A stretch of 64,000 nucleotides of DNA from Rikenella microfusus (GCA_022736275.1 DZBJ01000008.1:36655-100654), one strand, 5' to 3'. Counted from the stretch's first letter, positions 10,412 through 19,721 are shown. The notes: generated from the letters alone by a model not told the origin. Translations and numbers: made by a program.

Positions 10412-11520
10412 AATGGGTGGTCATAATTGTCCGGCTCGGGAGGAAGCTCGTCCACATGATCATGATCAGCATGGATCTCCATCCTCTGGGGCTGAAGCGG
10501 GTTGCGCGACATATCCTCATACATCTGCCTGTTACGGAAAATGTCGCAGGCCGCATAGATGGCGTGCCGCATAGAGTTGCCTGAGGCTTCATTCTTTCCG
10601 GTTATATCGAAAGCGGTACCATGCACCGGCGAGGTTCTTATCACTGAAAGTCCGGCAGTGAAATTGACTCCGGTATCAAAGGCAAGAGCCTTGAATGCAC
10701 TCATGCCCTGATCATGGTACATGGCAAGCACCGCATCAAAACGGCTGAAGGCCCCTGAACCGAAAAATCCGTCAGACGAGTAGGGGCCGAAGGCCAGCAT
10801 CCCCTCCTCATTGGCTTTGGTTATGGCAGGGATGATGATGTCCCTCTCTTCATTGCCGAGCAGACCGTCGTCACCGGCATGCGGATTAAGGCTAAGGATC
10901 GCAATGCGCGGACCGCGTATGGCAAAGTCCTGTAACAGCGCCCTGTTAAACAGTCTCAGCTTGCCCAGGATATGCTGGACAGTAATGGCTCCGGGAACAT
11001 CTTTGAGAGGAAGATGTTCGGTGACAAAACCTATCTTCATGCTCTCGCAGATCATGAGCATCAGCACCTCGGAGGCGTTGACCTTCGACTTCAGGTAGTC
11101 AGTATGGCCTGTAAACCTGAACTTGTCAGACTGCATGTTGTGCTTGTCTATGGGAGCGGTCACAAGCACGTCAATCTTGCCTCCTGTCAGGTCTGCCGTG
11201 GCAATCTCCAGAGCTGCAAGCGAAGCCTGTCCCCCTTCCGGAGTCGACCTGCCAAGCTCAACACGCACCTCATCATCAAGGCAGTTGACAAGGTTGACTT
11301 TTTTCGGATGAGCCTCTGAGACGTTCCTGATATTGTTGAAGTTGAAAGTGGTATTATTCAGCACCTTCCGGTGGTATGCCGCAACTTTGGGCGAGCCGTA
11401 GACCACGGGGATGCACAGATCGGTGATGGAGGAATCGGACAGTGCCTTGATAATGATCTCATAGCCGATACCGTTGATATCCCCCTGGGTGATGCCCGCA
11501 ATTATTGGTTTTCTTTCCAT
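10408..11520 (-). CDS. pdxA: 4-hydroxythreonine-4-phosphate dehydrogenase
   Basis: PdxA oxidises 4-phosphohydroxy-L-threonine with NAD in the DXP-dependent route to pyridoxal 5'-phosphate (vitamin B6). The 370-residue product starts with the family signature around GITQGDINGIGYEI. It carries the conserved metal-binding histidines in FTGHTDY, LNPHAGD and MYHDQG. The C-terminal tail is about 30 residues longer than in short PdxA proteins and ends in an acidic, His-rich stretch. It is first in a minus-strand run pdxA-ruvA-sprA and overlaps ruvA by four bases. dxr in the same window makes DXP-derived isoprenoids, but there is no direct link to this gene. Confidence 0.95.
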   Translation of the reverse strand: MERKPIIAGITQGDINGIGYEIIIKALSDSSITDLCIPVVYGSPKVAAYHRKVLNNTTFNFNNIRNVSEAHPKKVNLVNCLDDEVRVELGRSTPEGGQASLAALEIATADLTGGKIDVLVTAPIDKHNMQSDKFRFTGHTDYLKSKVNASEVLMLMICESMKIGFVTEHLPLKDVPGAITVQHILGKLRLFNRALLQDFAIRGPRIAILSLNPHAGDDGLLGNEERDIIIPAITKANEEGMLAFGPYSSDGFFGSGAFSRFDAVLAMYHDQGMSAFKALAFDTGVNFTAGLSVIRTSPVHGTAFDITGKNEASGNSMRHAIYAACDIFRNRQMYEDMSRNPLQPQRMEIHADHDHVDELPPEPDNYDHPL

Positions 11521-11581
11521 TGTAATTCCTGTCTTGCAACCAGCCCGGAGGCTGTTCAGCGTCGTAAAGTTAATGAAATTA

Positions 11582-11613
11582 TTGAATGATATAGCTTTAA
11601 TGTATTACCTTTG
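11582..11613 (+). promoter_or_regulatory. Candidate promoter of mqnC
   Basis: TTG at 11582-11584 and TACCTTTG at 11606-11613 are spaced by 21 bases, matching the Bacteroidota pattern TTG-N17-23-TAnnTTTG. The -7 box ends about 31 bases before the mqnC start. Confidence 0.55.
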
Positions 11614-11644
11614 AGTTATCCTGTGACAATGCTCAGGATGTGAT

Positions 11645-12751
11645 ATGATGGGTGTTACAGAACATTTGTACAACAAGACTGCCGGTGGTGAGCGGATCAC
11701 TGCCGCGGAGGCACTGAGCCTGTGGGAGGAGGCACCCCTGGCCATGCTTATGTACCTTGCCGATAACGTACGGAAGAGACTGCATCCGGGCAACATGGTC
11801 GGATGGATGATTGACCGCAACGTGAACATAACCAACATCTGCTTTTCTCATTGCCGTTTCTGCAATTTCTGCCGCACGGAAGGAAGTGAAGACGCCTATG
11901 TTACAACAGATGAGGAGTATGACAGCAAGATCAGTGAGCTTGTTGCCCTGGGAGGCGACCAGCTGCTGCTGCAGGGTGGCATGAATCCTTCCCTCGGACT
12001 TGATTTTTATACCGGTCTTTTCAGAAGACTCAAGAGCCGATGGCCCGGACTGAAGCTCCACGCTATGGGTCCGCCGGAGGTGGCATGGCTCGCACGTGCC
12101 GAGAGGATGAGCTACCATGATGTGCTGACGGCACTCCGTGATGCAGGCCTCGACTCCCTGCCCGGCGCCGGGGCAGAGATACTCTCTGACAGGGTCAGGA
12201 GAACCGTCTCACCTGCCAAGGCCACCACCGCTGAATGGCTGGGGGTGATGCGGGAGGCACACCGGCTGAACCTGCCCACCTCGGCCACAATGATGTTCGG
12301 CCATGCCGAGACGGTGGAGGAGAGGATCGAACACCTGGAGCTCCTTCGCAAACTGCAGGATGCCAAACCCCGGGGACATGACGGCTTTGTCACCTTCATC
12401 GCATGGCCCTTCATGGACCGCGGTACGAAGCTTGCTGAAAAAGACGGCATACGGAGCAGGGTCACTGCCGCTGAATATCTCAGGCTCGTGGCCATCAGCA
12501 GGCTTATGCTCGACAATATCCCCAATCTTCAGGCCTCAATACTCACGGTGGGCAAAGAGACAGCAATGATCTCGCTCCACGGCGGCGCCAATGACCTGGG
12601 ATCGGTGATGATTGAAGAAAATGTGGTCAGCGCCGCAGGAGACCCCTTCAGGGTTGATCCGGAAACCATGAAACAGATAATAACCGATGCGGGCTTCATC
12701 CCTGTGAGAAGGGACCAACGCTACCTGCCGGTGGAGGAACAGGGCAACTGA
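11645..12751 (+). CDS. mqnC: Cyclic dehypoxanthinyl futalosine synthase (radical SAM)
   Basis: MqnC is a radical SAM enzyme that cyclises dehypoxanthine futalosine in the futalosine route to menaquinone. The 368-residue product has the radical SAM cluster CFSHCRFC near residue 75 (CxxxCxxC), followed by LLLQGGMNPSL, the family block DSLPGAGAEIL and the late motif ATMMFGHAETVEER. The overall pattern fits MqnC better than MqnE, whose neighbouring motifs differ. It is a single gene, divergent from pdxA and convergent with the DUF4837 gene. An AGGA site lies just before the two adjacent ATG codons at 11645 and 11648. No other menaquinone gene is in the window. Confidence 0.88.
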   Translation: MMGVTEHLYNKTAGGERITAAEALSLWEEAPLAMLMYLADNVRKRLHPGNMVGWMIDRNVNITNICFSHCRFCNFCRTEGSEDAYVTTDEEYDSKISELVALGGDQLLLQGGMNPSLGLDFYTGLFRRLKSRWPGLKLHAMGPPEVAWLARAERMSYHDVLTALRDAGLDSLPGAGAEILSDRVRRTVSPAKATTAEWLGVMREAHRLNLPTSATMMFGHAETVEERIEHLELLRKLQDAKPRGHDGFVTFIAWPFMDRGTKLAEKDGIRSRVTAAEYLRLVAISRLMLDNIPNLQASILTVGKETAMISLHGGANDLGSVMIEENVVSAAGDPFRVDPETMKQIITDAGFIPVRRDQRYLPVEEQGN

Positions 12752-12763
12752 ATTAGCAGTAGC

Positions 12764-12845
12764 CAGTCGGCAGTTTAAGTCTGCGACGCAGGAGAAGGCT
12801 CAATCCCGCATCCGCCGGCTGGCGGATCGGGACGGCAGTCGGCAG
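12764..12845. repeat. Second copy of the dispersed hairpin repeat, with flanking direct repeats
   Basis: The core 12774-12832 is a near copy of 1785-1842 and includes the same CCGCC-GGCT-GGCGG hairpin. Here it is flanked by a 10-bp direct repeat, CAGTCGGCAG, at 12764-12773 and 12836-12845. That word is the reverse complement of the heptamer array at 17641-17672. It lies between two converging genes and could also act in transcription termination. Confidence 0.7.
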
Positions 12846-12877
12846 GCGCCAGCGATACTACGCCGGATCTCTGAGAC

Positions 12878-13864
12878 CTATTCTGCCATCTTTTTTACGG
12901 TATACATCAGCGCCTCAACCTGGCGGAGCAGCTCCCGCTTCTCTTCCCTGGGAGCATAGACGAAGCCCGTCACCACCACTGCACGCGATGTCTCCTCATC
13001 AATGAAGGCATATGAAATAAAGGGCCCTCCCATAAAACCTCCTTCCAGGGTCCATAAGCCTCTCATCTCGATATAGTCGGTGCCATTACGGCTGAATGAA
13101 CGGCAGCTGACCGGTATCTGCTTCTCAAGGACCATGAATGACCCTCCGTCGGGCCCCTTTACCTCTGCCGAGGTGACCTTCTCGGTGAGATTGGCAAGCT
13201 CAAAGCACCCGATACGTGAGGTCATCCGCTCAGTGACTGAGACAATCACCGACTGTGTGGTTGATGGCGTCTCGGCAGAAATCATCATGATAGCCTCACG
13301 GTTAAAATCAGTCTTGTATCCCGCTGGCATGACCAGCTCCCATTTTTTGTCACCCAAGGTGACAACGCTTCTCTCCTTTCCTGCGGACTCCGTCAGCCAG
13401 GAGGTCAGCCTCCCGCGCTCGGCATCGTTGATGCTTTTTCTTATCTCTTCTCCGTTAACCCTGATACAGTCGGCAACAGCAGCTGAATCAGAACCGGAAA
13501 CGGTTATTACAATCTGGGTCTCAGCCCACCTGTTACTGACATAATCCACCTCCGGTTCAGTCTTGTCACGGGCGATTTTAACTATTATGATGTTTCTGTG
13601 AGCGACATAGAGATCACGGAAACCTGCAGGATTAACGGGCAGGATGCTAAAGGCCGGTTCAGGCTGTGGCATCCCGATCAGAAAGGGTGCCACCTGTTCC
13701 CTGATGGCTGCACCGGGACTGCCGTTCCATAGAGGTTTGTCCATTACAACCAGGACCTCACCGGCGGTGCCGGTGACGTTGGGCAATGTCCGTGTCAGCG
13801 ACGAGTCGCCGCAGGAAGCCATGCTGATCATGGCCAGGAATAAGAAAAATGCCGAAGTTCTCAT
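12878..13864 (-). CDS. DUF4837 family lipoprotein
   Basis: This belongs to a family restricted to Bacteroidota and of unknown function. The start was set at the ATG at 13864, 54 bases inside the longest frame, because it follows an AAAGGG ribosome-binding site and opens directly into a lipoprotein signal peptide with lipobox MASC (Cys18). The mature protein is therefore predicted to be lipid-anchored, probably in the outer membrane facing the periplasm. The family block TGTAGEVLVVMDKPLW follows the signal sequence, then a two-lobed alpha/beta body ending near KKMAE. It lies downstream of tatA but is separated from it by a terminator, so it is probably transcribed separately. Confidence 0.85.
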   Translation of the reverse strand: MRTSAFFLFLAMISMASCGDSSLTRTLPNVTGTAGEVLVVMDKPLWNGSPGAAIREQVAPFLIGMPQPEPAFSILPVNPAGFRDLYVAHRNIIIVKIARDKTEPEVDYVSNRWAETQIVITVSGSDSAAVADCIRVNGEEIRKSINDAERGRLTSWLTESAGKERSVVTLGDKKWELVMPAGYKTDFNREAIMMISAETPSTTQSVIVSVTERMTSRIGCFELANLTEKVTSAEVKGPDGGSFMVLEKQIPVSCRSFSRNGTDYIEMRGLWTLEGGFMGGPFISYAFIDEETSRAVVVTGFVYAPREEKRELLRQVEALMYTVKKMAE

Positions 13865-13882
13865 AGTGCACCCTTTCTGAAA

Positions 13883-13909
13883 TAAAAAGCCTGCACTCAC
13901 ATGCAGGCT
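13883..13909 (-). terminator. Rho-independent terminator after tatA
   Basis: An eight-base-pair stem, AGCCTGCA/TGCAGGCT (13888-13895 with 13902-13909), is followed on the minus strand by a T-rich run. It separates tatA from the DUF4837 gene. Confidence 0.85.
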
Positions 13910-13930
13910 CAGAATCAAGATATATAAACC

Positions 13931-14107
13931 CTAATTATCTTCTCCTACGCCCTTCTTGGTGTCAGGGCTTTCCGTGTCCTTGGCTTTCTTAAACTCTTTC
14001 AGGCCCTGCCCTATGCCTTTCATCAGCTCCGGTATCTTGCGCCCGCCAAACATCAAAAGCACTACTGCCAGTATCAGGATAATTTCAAGAGGTCCGATCT
14101 TTCCCAT
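13931..14107 (-). CDS. tatA: Sec-independent translocase protein TatA/E
   Basis: TatA polymerises in the inner membrane to form the pore of the twin-arginine pathway, which exports folded proteins. This is a 58-residue gene. The product begins [10 protein letters not shown] with a single N-terminal hydrophobic helix, then the hinge FGGRKIPEL and an amphipathic helix ending [10 protein letters not shown], with an acidic tail. The FGxxKxPEL hinge is diagnostic for TatA/E. It lies 68 bases downstream of rseP on the same strand and ends in a clear terminator. tatC is not in the window. Confidence 0.93.
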   Translation of the reverse strand: MGKIGPLEIILILAVVLLMFGGRKIPELMKGIGQGLKEFKKAKDTESPDTKKGVGEDN

Positions 14108-14175
14108 TTCTCAGAGTATTTGTTTATGCAAATGTAACAATTCTTTCATTTACGTCACCGCAAAGCGGTCAATAA

Positions 14176-15501
14176 TCATTTTCTGATAAGTTTGAGTATG
14201 TCATTCCCGTTTGCGAAGATCAGAAGTGCAAGAAGTATGACCATACCTGCTATCTGGGCGTATTCCAGGAACTTGTCACTCGGTTTCCTGCCGGTGACAA
14301 CCTCGAAAATGAGAAACATCACATGCCCTCCGTCAAGGGCGGGAATGGGAAGAATATTCATTACCGCAAGTATAAGCGACAGGAATGCCGTAAGGTTCCA
14401 GAACGACTGCCAGTTCCACTTGCCCGGGAAAATGCTCCCAATTGTAATAAATCCGCCCAGTGATTCATAGGCCTTGGTGTCTTTTGAGAATATCAGCCTG
14501 AACTGCTTGAGATAGTCTCCGGTTGTCTTCCAGCCCTTTGAGATACCGGCCGGAATGGCCTGGGCAAAATTATAGTGCATGGTACTCATCTCCAGAATGT
14601 TGGACACATCCCTCATCACACCCAGTATTCCGGCTTCCGTTGTTCTGACGCTGAAATCAATAAGCTCATTGTCACGCCTGACGGTGACTGTCAGTGGCTC
14701 ACCCTTACGGGCAGCCAGGTATACCTGAAACTCATCATACCATTCAAACGGAATGCTGTCAAGTGCAACAATCTCATCGCCCATAGCCAGGCCTGCATTC
14801 CTGGCAGGGGAATCATCCGAAAAACCTGTGACGACGAACGGCCCGAATGGAATACGGGCATCGATAATATCCGGATTTTTCAGCAGCAGAGGGATGTATT
14901 CTCGGTTGATCGGAAGATCTACTATCTCTCCCTGCCTGTCAAGGGTTATCTCCTGGCGATCATTCAGAAGGATATCAGGGACGATGGCGTAGAAGTTGTC
15001 AACCGGTATGCCGTCAACAGCAATGATCTTGTCTCCGTTGCGAAGGCCCATTGCATAACCCGTTGAATCAGTAAGGATACCGTATTTGACATTCGAAGCA
15101 GCAAGGTAGGTCTCACCCCAGACACTCAGCGCCCCAACATAGATGAGCATGGCAAAAATGAAGTTGAAGAAGACTCCGCCAAGCATAATCATGAGACGCT
15201 GCCATGACTTCTTCGATCTGAACTCATGCGGCTGCGGAGGCTGCTTCATCTGCTCCTTGTCCATCGACTCGTCAATCATACCCGAGATCTTCACATATCC
15301 TCCCAGGGGTATCATTCCGATGCCATACTCCGTCTCTCCCCACTTGCGCTTGAAAATTGCCCATGGCCAGTCGAAAAAGAGATAGAACTTCTCAACCCTG
15401 GTCTTGAAGAGGCGGGCAAAGAGAAAGTGCCCGAATTCATGCACTATTACCAGGATTGAAAGCGACAGCAAAAGCTGTAATATTTTTATAAGAACGGTCA
15501 T
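14176..15501 (-). CDS. rseP: RIP metalloprotease RseP (site-2 protease)
   Basis: This inner-membrane zinc protease cuts transmembrane segments of anti-sigma factors and remnant signal peptides. The active-site HEFGH is at residues 21-25 in the first membrane helix. The second zinc-ligand motif, NILPIPALDGGH, is near the C-terminus, between the last helices. Two PDZ-like stretches lie between them, around MGLRNGDKI and AGLAMGDEI. The 441-residue length is normal. It overlaps the dxr stop by four bases (ATGA), a pairing conserved in many Bacteroidota. Confidence 0.95.
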   Translation of the reverse strand: MTVLIKILQLLLSLSILVIVHEFGHFLFARLFKTRVEKFYLFFDWPWAIFKRKWGETEYGIGMIPLGGYVKISGMIDESMDKEQMKQPPQPHEFRSKKSWQRLMIMLGGVFFNFIFAMLIYVGALSVWGETYLAASNVKYGILTDSTGYAMGLRNGDKIIAVDGIPVDNFYAIVPDILLNDRQEITLDRQGEIVDLPINREYIPLLLKNPDIIDARIPFGPFVVTGFSDDSPARNAGLAMGDEIVALDSIPFEWYDEFQVYLAARKGEPLTVTVRRDNELIDFSVRTTEAGILGVMRDVSNILEMSTMHYNFAQAIPAGISKGWKTTGDYLKQFRLIFSKDTKAYESLGGFITIGSIFPGKWNWQSFWNLTAFLSLILAVMNILPIPALDGGHVMFLIFEVVTGRKPSDKFLEYAQIAGMVILLALLIFANGNDILKLIRK

Positions 15502-16664
15502 TTTCTGCTTATTTTATTTATGTACTCCGTGGCGAGGCTCCTGCTTCTCAGGTCGGTCTCCTCATAAATATCCATGGATGCTTCGTTGTTGAATACTGTG
15601 TTTCCCATCACATGCTCCACTGTTCCTGCGATGTCATTGAATCCTATTTTTTCCCGCAGGAACGCCGCTACGGCGGCCTCGTTGGCAGCGTTCATAGCGC
15701 ATGGTATGTTTCCTCCGCTCTTAAGTGCCGTGCGTGCCAGTTGCAGGCAGCGGAAGCGCTCCGTATCAGGTTCTTCGAAGGTGAGCGTGCCGATCTCCGC
15801 CAGTGACGGCCGTGGCAACTCCGTCATCACCCTCTCGGGGTATGTAAGGGCATAAATGATCGGCAGTCTCATATCAGGAACACTGAGTTGTGCTTTTATC
15901 GATCCGTCAGTGAACTGCACCAGCGAATGGATTATTGACTGGGGATGGAGGAGCACCTCTATTTTGTCAGGGGCAGTTTCGAAGAGCCAGTGTGCCTCTA
16001 TCACCTCGAGACCCTTGTTCATCAGTGTGGCCGAGTCGATGGTGATCTTGCTGCCCATGCTCCAGATGGGGTGGCGCAGGGCCTCCAGCGGGGTGACCTT
16101 TGCCAGTCTGTCGGCGGGAGTGCTGCGGAAGGGCCCTCCGGAGGCGGTGAGGATAATTTTTTCAACAGAGCCCTTCGGCTCACTGCTGAGGCACTGCATT
16201 ATTGCCGAATGCTCAGAGTCGACCGGCAGTATACGGCTTCCGGTCGTGGCTGCAGTGCGGGTGATCATCTCCCCTGCCACCACGAGGGTCTCCTTGTTGG
16301 CAAGAGCCACCTCACGTCCGGCCTTTACCGCGGCAGCCGTCGACCTGAGTCCTGCAAAGCCAACCATGGCTGCAACAACCGTATCTATGCCGTCAGATGA
16401 TGCCACCTCCTCAAAAGCCTGCCTGCCGGCAAGAACCTCAATGCCCAGACCGGCAAGGCCGTCCCTGACCACACTGTAGAATGCCTCATCGCCAATGACA
16501 ACCCGCTGCGGTCTGTAAAGCCTCGCCTGCTCCATAAGCAGCGCCGCATTGCTTCCGGCAGTGAGCACCGTGACAGTGAAGAGGTCAGGATAACCGGCCA
16601 CGATACCGAGGGTCTGCGTGCCGATCGATCCTGTTGATCCGAGAATTGCGAGTCGCTTATGCAT
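15498..16664 (-). CDS. dxr: 1-deoxy-D-xylulose 5-phosphate reductoisomerase
   Basis: Dxr (IspC) converts DXP to 2-C-methyl-D-erythritol 4-phosphate with NADPH, the committed step of the MEP isoprenoid pathway. The product has 388 residues. The N-terminal NADPH-binding motif is GSTGSIGTQTL near residues 9-19, followed by NKETLV, the metal-binding block PVDSEHSAI and the substrate-binding loop around TIDSATLMNKGLE. It sits 14 bases after the M23 peptidase gene and overlaps rseP by four bases, so the three are probably one transcript. Confidence 0.97.
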   Translation of the reverse strand: MHKRLAILGSTGSIGTQTLGIVAGYPDLFTVTVLTAGSNAALLMEQARLYRPQRVVIGDEAFYSVVRDGLAGLGIEVLAGRQAFEEVASSDGIDTVVAAMVGFAGLRSTAAAVKAGREVALANKETLVVAGEMITRTAATTGSRILPVDSEHSAIMQCLSSEPKGSVEKIILTASGGPFRSTPADRLAKVTPLEALRHPIWSMGSKITIDSATLMNKGLEVIEAHWLFETAPDKIEVLLHPQSIIHSLVQFTDGSIKAQLSVPDMRLPIIYALTYPERVMTELPRPSLAEIGTLTFEEPDTERFRCLQLARTALKSGGNIPCAMNAANEAAVAAFLREKIGFNDIAGTVEHVMGNTVFNNEASMDIYEETDLRSRSLATEYINKISRK

Positions 16665-16678
16665 CTGCCGCTGTGATG

Positions 16679-17542
16679 TCAGAAGAAAATGTACTGTGCC
16701 GGGTCAAGGGGTTCTCCGTTATGCCACAGTTCAAAATGGAGATGCGGACCCGAGGTGTAAAGCTCGCCTGAGTCACCGACGATTGAGATGGCCTCACCGG
16801 CCCAGACCCTGTCACCCATCTCCTTGAGGAGCCTGGCGTTGTGCTTGTAGACGGAGACAATATTATTGCTGTGCTGGATCATCATCACAAATCCTGTCTC
16901 CATGGTCCATCCTGTCAGAATAACCGTACCGTCAAGGGTGGATGAGACCACTGCCTTGGGCTGAGTGACAATATCGGTGGCGTAATGCCGGGTGCGAAGG
17001 TCAAAGTTACTTGACACAATTCCTTTTACGGGAGGGAAGAAATGGATGCTGGCCAGGCTGGTGCCCCTCACCGAACCGGTCGTTCCGGAGTTGAGACTGT
17101 ACTTCTCCTCCTGCTCTACCCTTGATCTGAAGAGTGAGTCCTCGGGGGACCTCCTTAAGTCTATGCTGCTGTAGTCGCGGGTGCTGTCACGCATGATCAC
17201 CTGCCCGATGGGTTGCCTGCCGGAGATGACATCATTCAGATCACTGAAGTACTTATCCCTGATGGCCAGTTCGTGCTCAAGGGAGTCGAGCATGAGGGCG
17301 TTCATGATTATGTTACGCCGCATAGCAACATCAGGGTATCCGGGGATGAATTCGCGCAGGTTGGTGAAGGCTATCAGCGAGGTGTTCATGCCTATGATAA
17401 ACAGGAACAGAAGGGTTGCTGCCAGCAACGCGTTTGATTTGGTAAGACGTATGCGCCAAACCTCCTCATAGGTTGTGTCATTGAAAATGGCGAACCTGAA
17501 CTTGTCGCGCCATGTCCCCTTCCTTTTTTCGTTCTTAGCCAT
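16679..17542 (-). CDS. M23 family metallopeptidase, membrane-anchored
   Basis: This is a LytM/M23-type zinc endopeptidase, expected to cut peptidoglycan cross-links or to act as a LytM-type activator. A hydrophobic segment near residues 40-60 anchors it, with the bulk in the periplasm. The C-terminal domain keeps HYATDI and GPHLHFELW, the two zinc-ligand motifs of the family, so it is probably catalytic. The start was placed at the ATG at 17542. A TATCTTTG -7 box at 17564-17571 overlaps the longer possible start at 17566, which makes the downstream ATG more likely. It heads the transcript M23-dxr-rseP. Confidence 0.88.
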   Translation of the reverse strand: MAKNEKRKGTWRDKFRFAIFNDTTYEEVWRIRLTKSNALLAATLLFLFIIGMNTSLIAFTNLREFIPGYPDVAMRRNIIMNALMLDSLEHELAIRDKYFSDLNDVISGRQPIGQVIMRDSTRDYSSIDLRRSPEDSLFRSRVEQEEKYSLNSGTTGSVRGTSLASIHFFPPVKGIVSSNFDLRTRHYATDIVTQPKAVVSSTLDGTVILTGWTMETGFVMMIQHSNNIVSVYKHNARLLKEMGDRVWAGEAISIVGDSGELYTSGPHLHFELWHNGEPLDPAQYIFF

Positions 17543-17563
17543 CTGAAAACTGATCCGAAGGCA

Positions 17564-17571
17564 CAAAGATA
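17564..17571 (-). promoter_or_regulatory. Candidate -7 element for the M23-dxr-rseP operon
   Basis: TATCTTTG on the minus strand matches TAnnTTTG and lies 22 bases before the chosen M23 start. No clear -33 element is visible. Confidence 0.4.
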
Positions 17572-17605
17572 GTAATCAAGTTGGGAATTGCTATGTCGAA
17601 GTCCT

Positions 17606-17672
17606 CAGTCTTCAGTCACCAGTCTTCAGTCATCTGATTGACTGCCGACTGCCGACTGCCAACTGCCGACTG
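17606..17672. repeat. Intergenic short tandem repeats (13-mer pair plus heptamer array)
   Basis: A 13-base word, CAGTCTTCAGTCA, occurs twice (17606-17618 and 17620-17632). Just after it comes a heptamer array of ACTGCCG-type units (17641-17668, four units with one base change). The array contains CTGCCGACTG, the reverse complement of the direct repeats flanking the element at 12764-12845. It is non-coding and lies between the M23 promoter and the end of the gamma-glutamyltransferase gene. Confidence 0.75.
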
Positions 17673-17675
17673 GAA

Positions 17676-19541
17676 TCACCATCCTATGCCGTAATCCTCG
17701 CCGTAGTTGCTTGAGCCTCCCCAGAAGGTGCCGTGAGCCCAATCAAATCCGATGGCATTCACCGGGCCCGATGTGCGCTCCTGGAATGAGAGACGGTAGC
17801 CCATCGCTGCCAGCTCCTTCCTCACCCATGCCGGCATGCTGCTGTTGAGAACCAGTCCACCGGCAACCTTTTCATGCTCGCCGAAGCTTGAATACATCTG
17901 CAGCGTCTTGAATGAGGGTGCCTCGCAGGCCTCCTGCACTGTCATGCCGAACTCAGCCACGTTCAGGAAGAACTGCAGCAGGAGCTGATCCTGCTCGTCT
18001 CCGCCCTGCTTGGCGAAAGCCAGGAAAGGTTTTCCGTCTTTCATAGCCAGTGAAGGTGTAAGGGTCACACGCGGCCTCTTGCCGGGCTCAACCACATTGA
18101 AGGGATTCTCCTGCTCATCAAGGACAAAGCTCTGCATCCGCTGGCTCATGCCTATGCCGGTGTTGCCGGCGATGCATGCAGGGATCCATCCGCCGCTGGG
18201 TGTGACGGAGACTACCCATCCCTCCTTGTCGGCGGCCTCAATTGATGTGGTTCCCGACTGAAAAGTACCAAGAAAACGTTCATACTGGTCAGGGTTGTCG
18301 GCCGGATAGATATTCCGCGCCGAAGCCTGCCATGAATTAAGCAGGGTGGCAAATGGATTGCTCTTCCCTTCAAAGGGATAGGGATCACCCGGACGGACAT
18401 CAGGGTCATTCCGGTCAGTGTTGATCAGCTTTGCGCGTTCGCGGGCATACTCCTTCGAGAGCAGTCCTGCCATCGGTTCTTCAGGCGGAAAGGCCGGATC
18501 ACCATAATAGAAGTCGCGGTCAGCATACGCCAGGTTCATCGCCTGGTAGAGGGTATGTATATACTTTACGGAATTATATCCCATCTCCTTCAGGTTGAAG
18601 TTTTCAAGGATGTTAAGCGTCTGAAGCATCACCGGCCCCTGTGTCCACGGCTGCAGCTTGTACACCTTGATGCCCCTGTATTCGGTCATCACCGGCTCCT
18701 CGATCTTTACCTGCCACTTCGCCAGGTCGTCAGCAGTGATCAGACCTCCCTGCTCCAGGCAACCCCTTGAAAACTCAGCGCCTATGTCGCCTTTGTAGAA
18801 GCGGTCATAGGCAGCGTAGATGGCCTCCTTCCTCGATTTCTTCTTTTTCAGCGCCTGCTGCTCGGCTTCCACCAGCTTTGTCATCGTGGCCAGCAGATCA
18901 TTCTGTACAAATATCTCTCCGGCAGAGGGAGCCTCACGCTCCTCGCCGGCATGCGGCAGGAACACCTTTGCTGAGTAGGGCCACTCGCTGATGCGGCGCT
19001 TATTGCGTTCTATCGAGTTGGCTGTCTGGGCTTCAATCGGATAGCCTTCTGCCATCTGCATGGCAGGTGCCAGCACCTCCTTCAGGCTCATGGTGCCGTA
19101 CTCGGCAAGCATAACCATTAATCCCCCGGGAGTTCCCGGTGTTACCGCGGCCAGCGGCCCGTACTCCGGAGGGTATTTGTAGCCCTTCGACTTGTAGAAC
19201 TCGGCTGTGGCGCCGGTGGGTGCCACACCCAGGGCGTTGATGGCTATGACTTCCCCGGTGTTGGGATTATAGATGAGCGCCTGCGTCTCACCTCCCCAGC
19301 TGAGCACGTCCCACATTGTGCATGCGGCCGCCAGCATTGCACAGGCGGCATCGACGGCGTTGCCGCCGCGGTCGAAGATCATGGCGCCGGCGGTGGCCGC
19401 CAGTGGCTTGCCCGTGACCGCCATCCAGTGCCTGCCGTGAAGCGGCGGCTTCTGCGTGGTGACGGGGAAGGTGTTGAATGACTGTGCATCTGTCATGATG
19501 AAGAGGCTTAATAAACTGATGGAGAGAATGATTTTTTTCAT
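17676..19541 (-). CDS. Secreted gamma-glutamyltransferase family protein
   Basis: This is an N-terminal nucleophile hydrolase of the gamma-glutamyltransferase family. Such enzymes self-cleave and then hydrolyse or transfer gamma-glutamyl groups, for example from glutathione, in the periplasm. A signal peptide occupies residues 1-19 (ending TDAQ). The large-subunit blocks include GGNAVDAACAMLA and TPGTPGGLMVML. The likely self-processing site and nucleophile is Thr431 in QSGTTSIEAADKEG, followed by a small-subunit region with SGGWIPACIAGNTG. The 621-residue length fits. The oxyanion and substrate-site context (PSGGW) departs somewhat from the E. coli enzyme, so the substrate is uncertain. It appears to be a single gene. 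Confidence 0.88.
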   Translation of the reverse strand: MKKIILSISLLSLFIMTDAQSFNTFPVTTQKPPLHGRHWMAVTGKPLAATAGAMIFDRGGNAVDAACAMLAAACTMWDVLSWGGETQALIYNPNTGEVIAINALGVAPTGATAEFYKSKGYKYPPEYGPLAAVTPGTPGGLMVMLAEYGTMSLKEVLAPAMQMAEGYPIEAQTANSIERNKRRISEWPYSAKVFLPHAGEEREAPSAGEIFVQNDLLATMTKLVEAEQQALKKKKSRKEAIYAAYDRFYKGDIGAEFSRGCLEQGGLITADDLAKWQVKIEEPVMTEYRGIKVYKLQPWTQGPVMLQTLNILENFNLKEMGYNSVKYIHTLYQAMNLAYADRDFYYGDPAFPPEEPMAGLLSKEYARERAKLINTDRNDPDVRPGDPYPFEGKSNPFATLLNSWQASARNIYPADNPDQYERFLGTFQSGTTSIEAADKEGWVVSVTPSGGWIPACIAGNTGIGMSQRMQSFVLDEQENPFNVVEPGKRPRVTLTPSLAMKDGKPFLAFAKQGGDEQDQLLLQFFLNVAEFGMTVQEACEAPSFKTLQMYSSFGEHEKVAGGLVLNSSMPAWVRKELAAMGYRLSFQERTSGPVNAIGFDWAHGTFWGGSSNYGEDYGIGW

Positions 19542-19721
19542 GGTATTTCGTCTTCAGATGTCCCAGGTTTCGTCTGCCGGCGACAACCGCAATTTCGCAA
19601 ATTAAATCTATATAAAAAGAGCCGGTATTAAAAAACCGTAATCAACGATTCCTCTCCTCATTCTCTAATACTCCCATAAAATAAATAACTTGCATATGGA
19701 AAACCAATCAATGATACGGAA

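Noticed and set aside
17641..17672. Tandem heptamers considered as a CRISPR-like array
   Set aside because: Units are seven bases with no spacers, and no cas genes are present.
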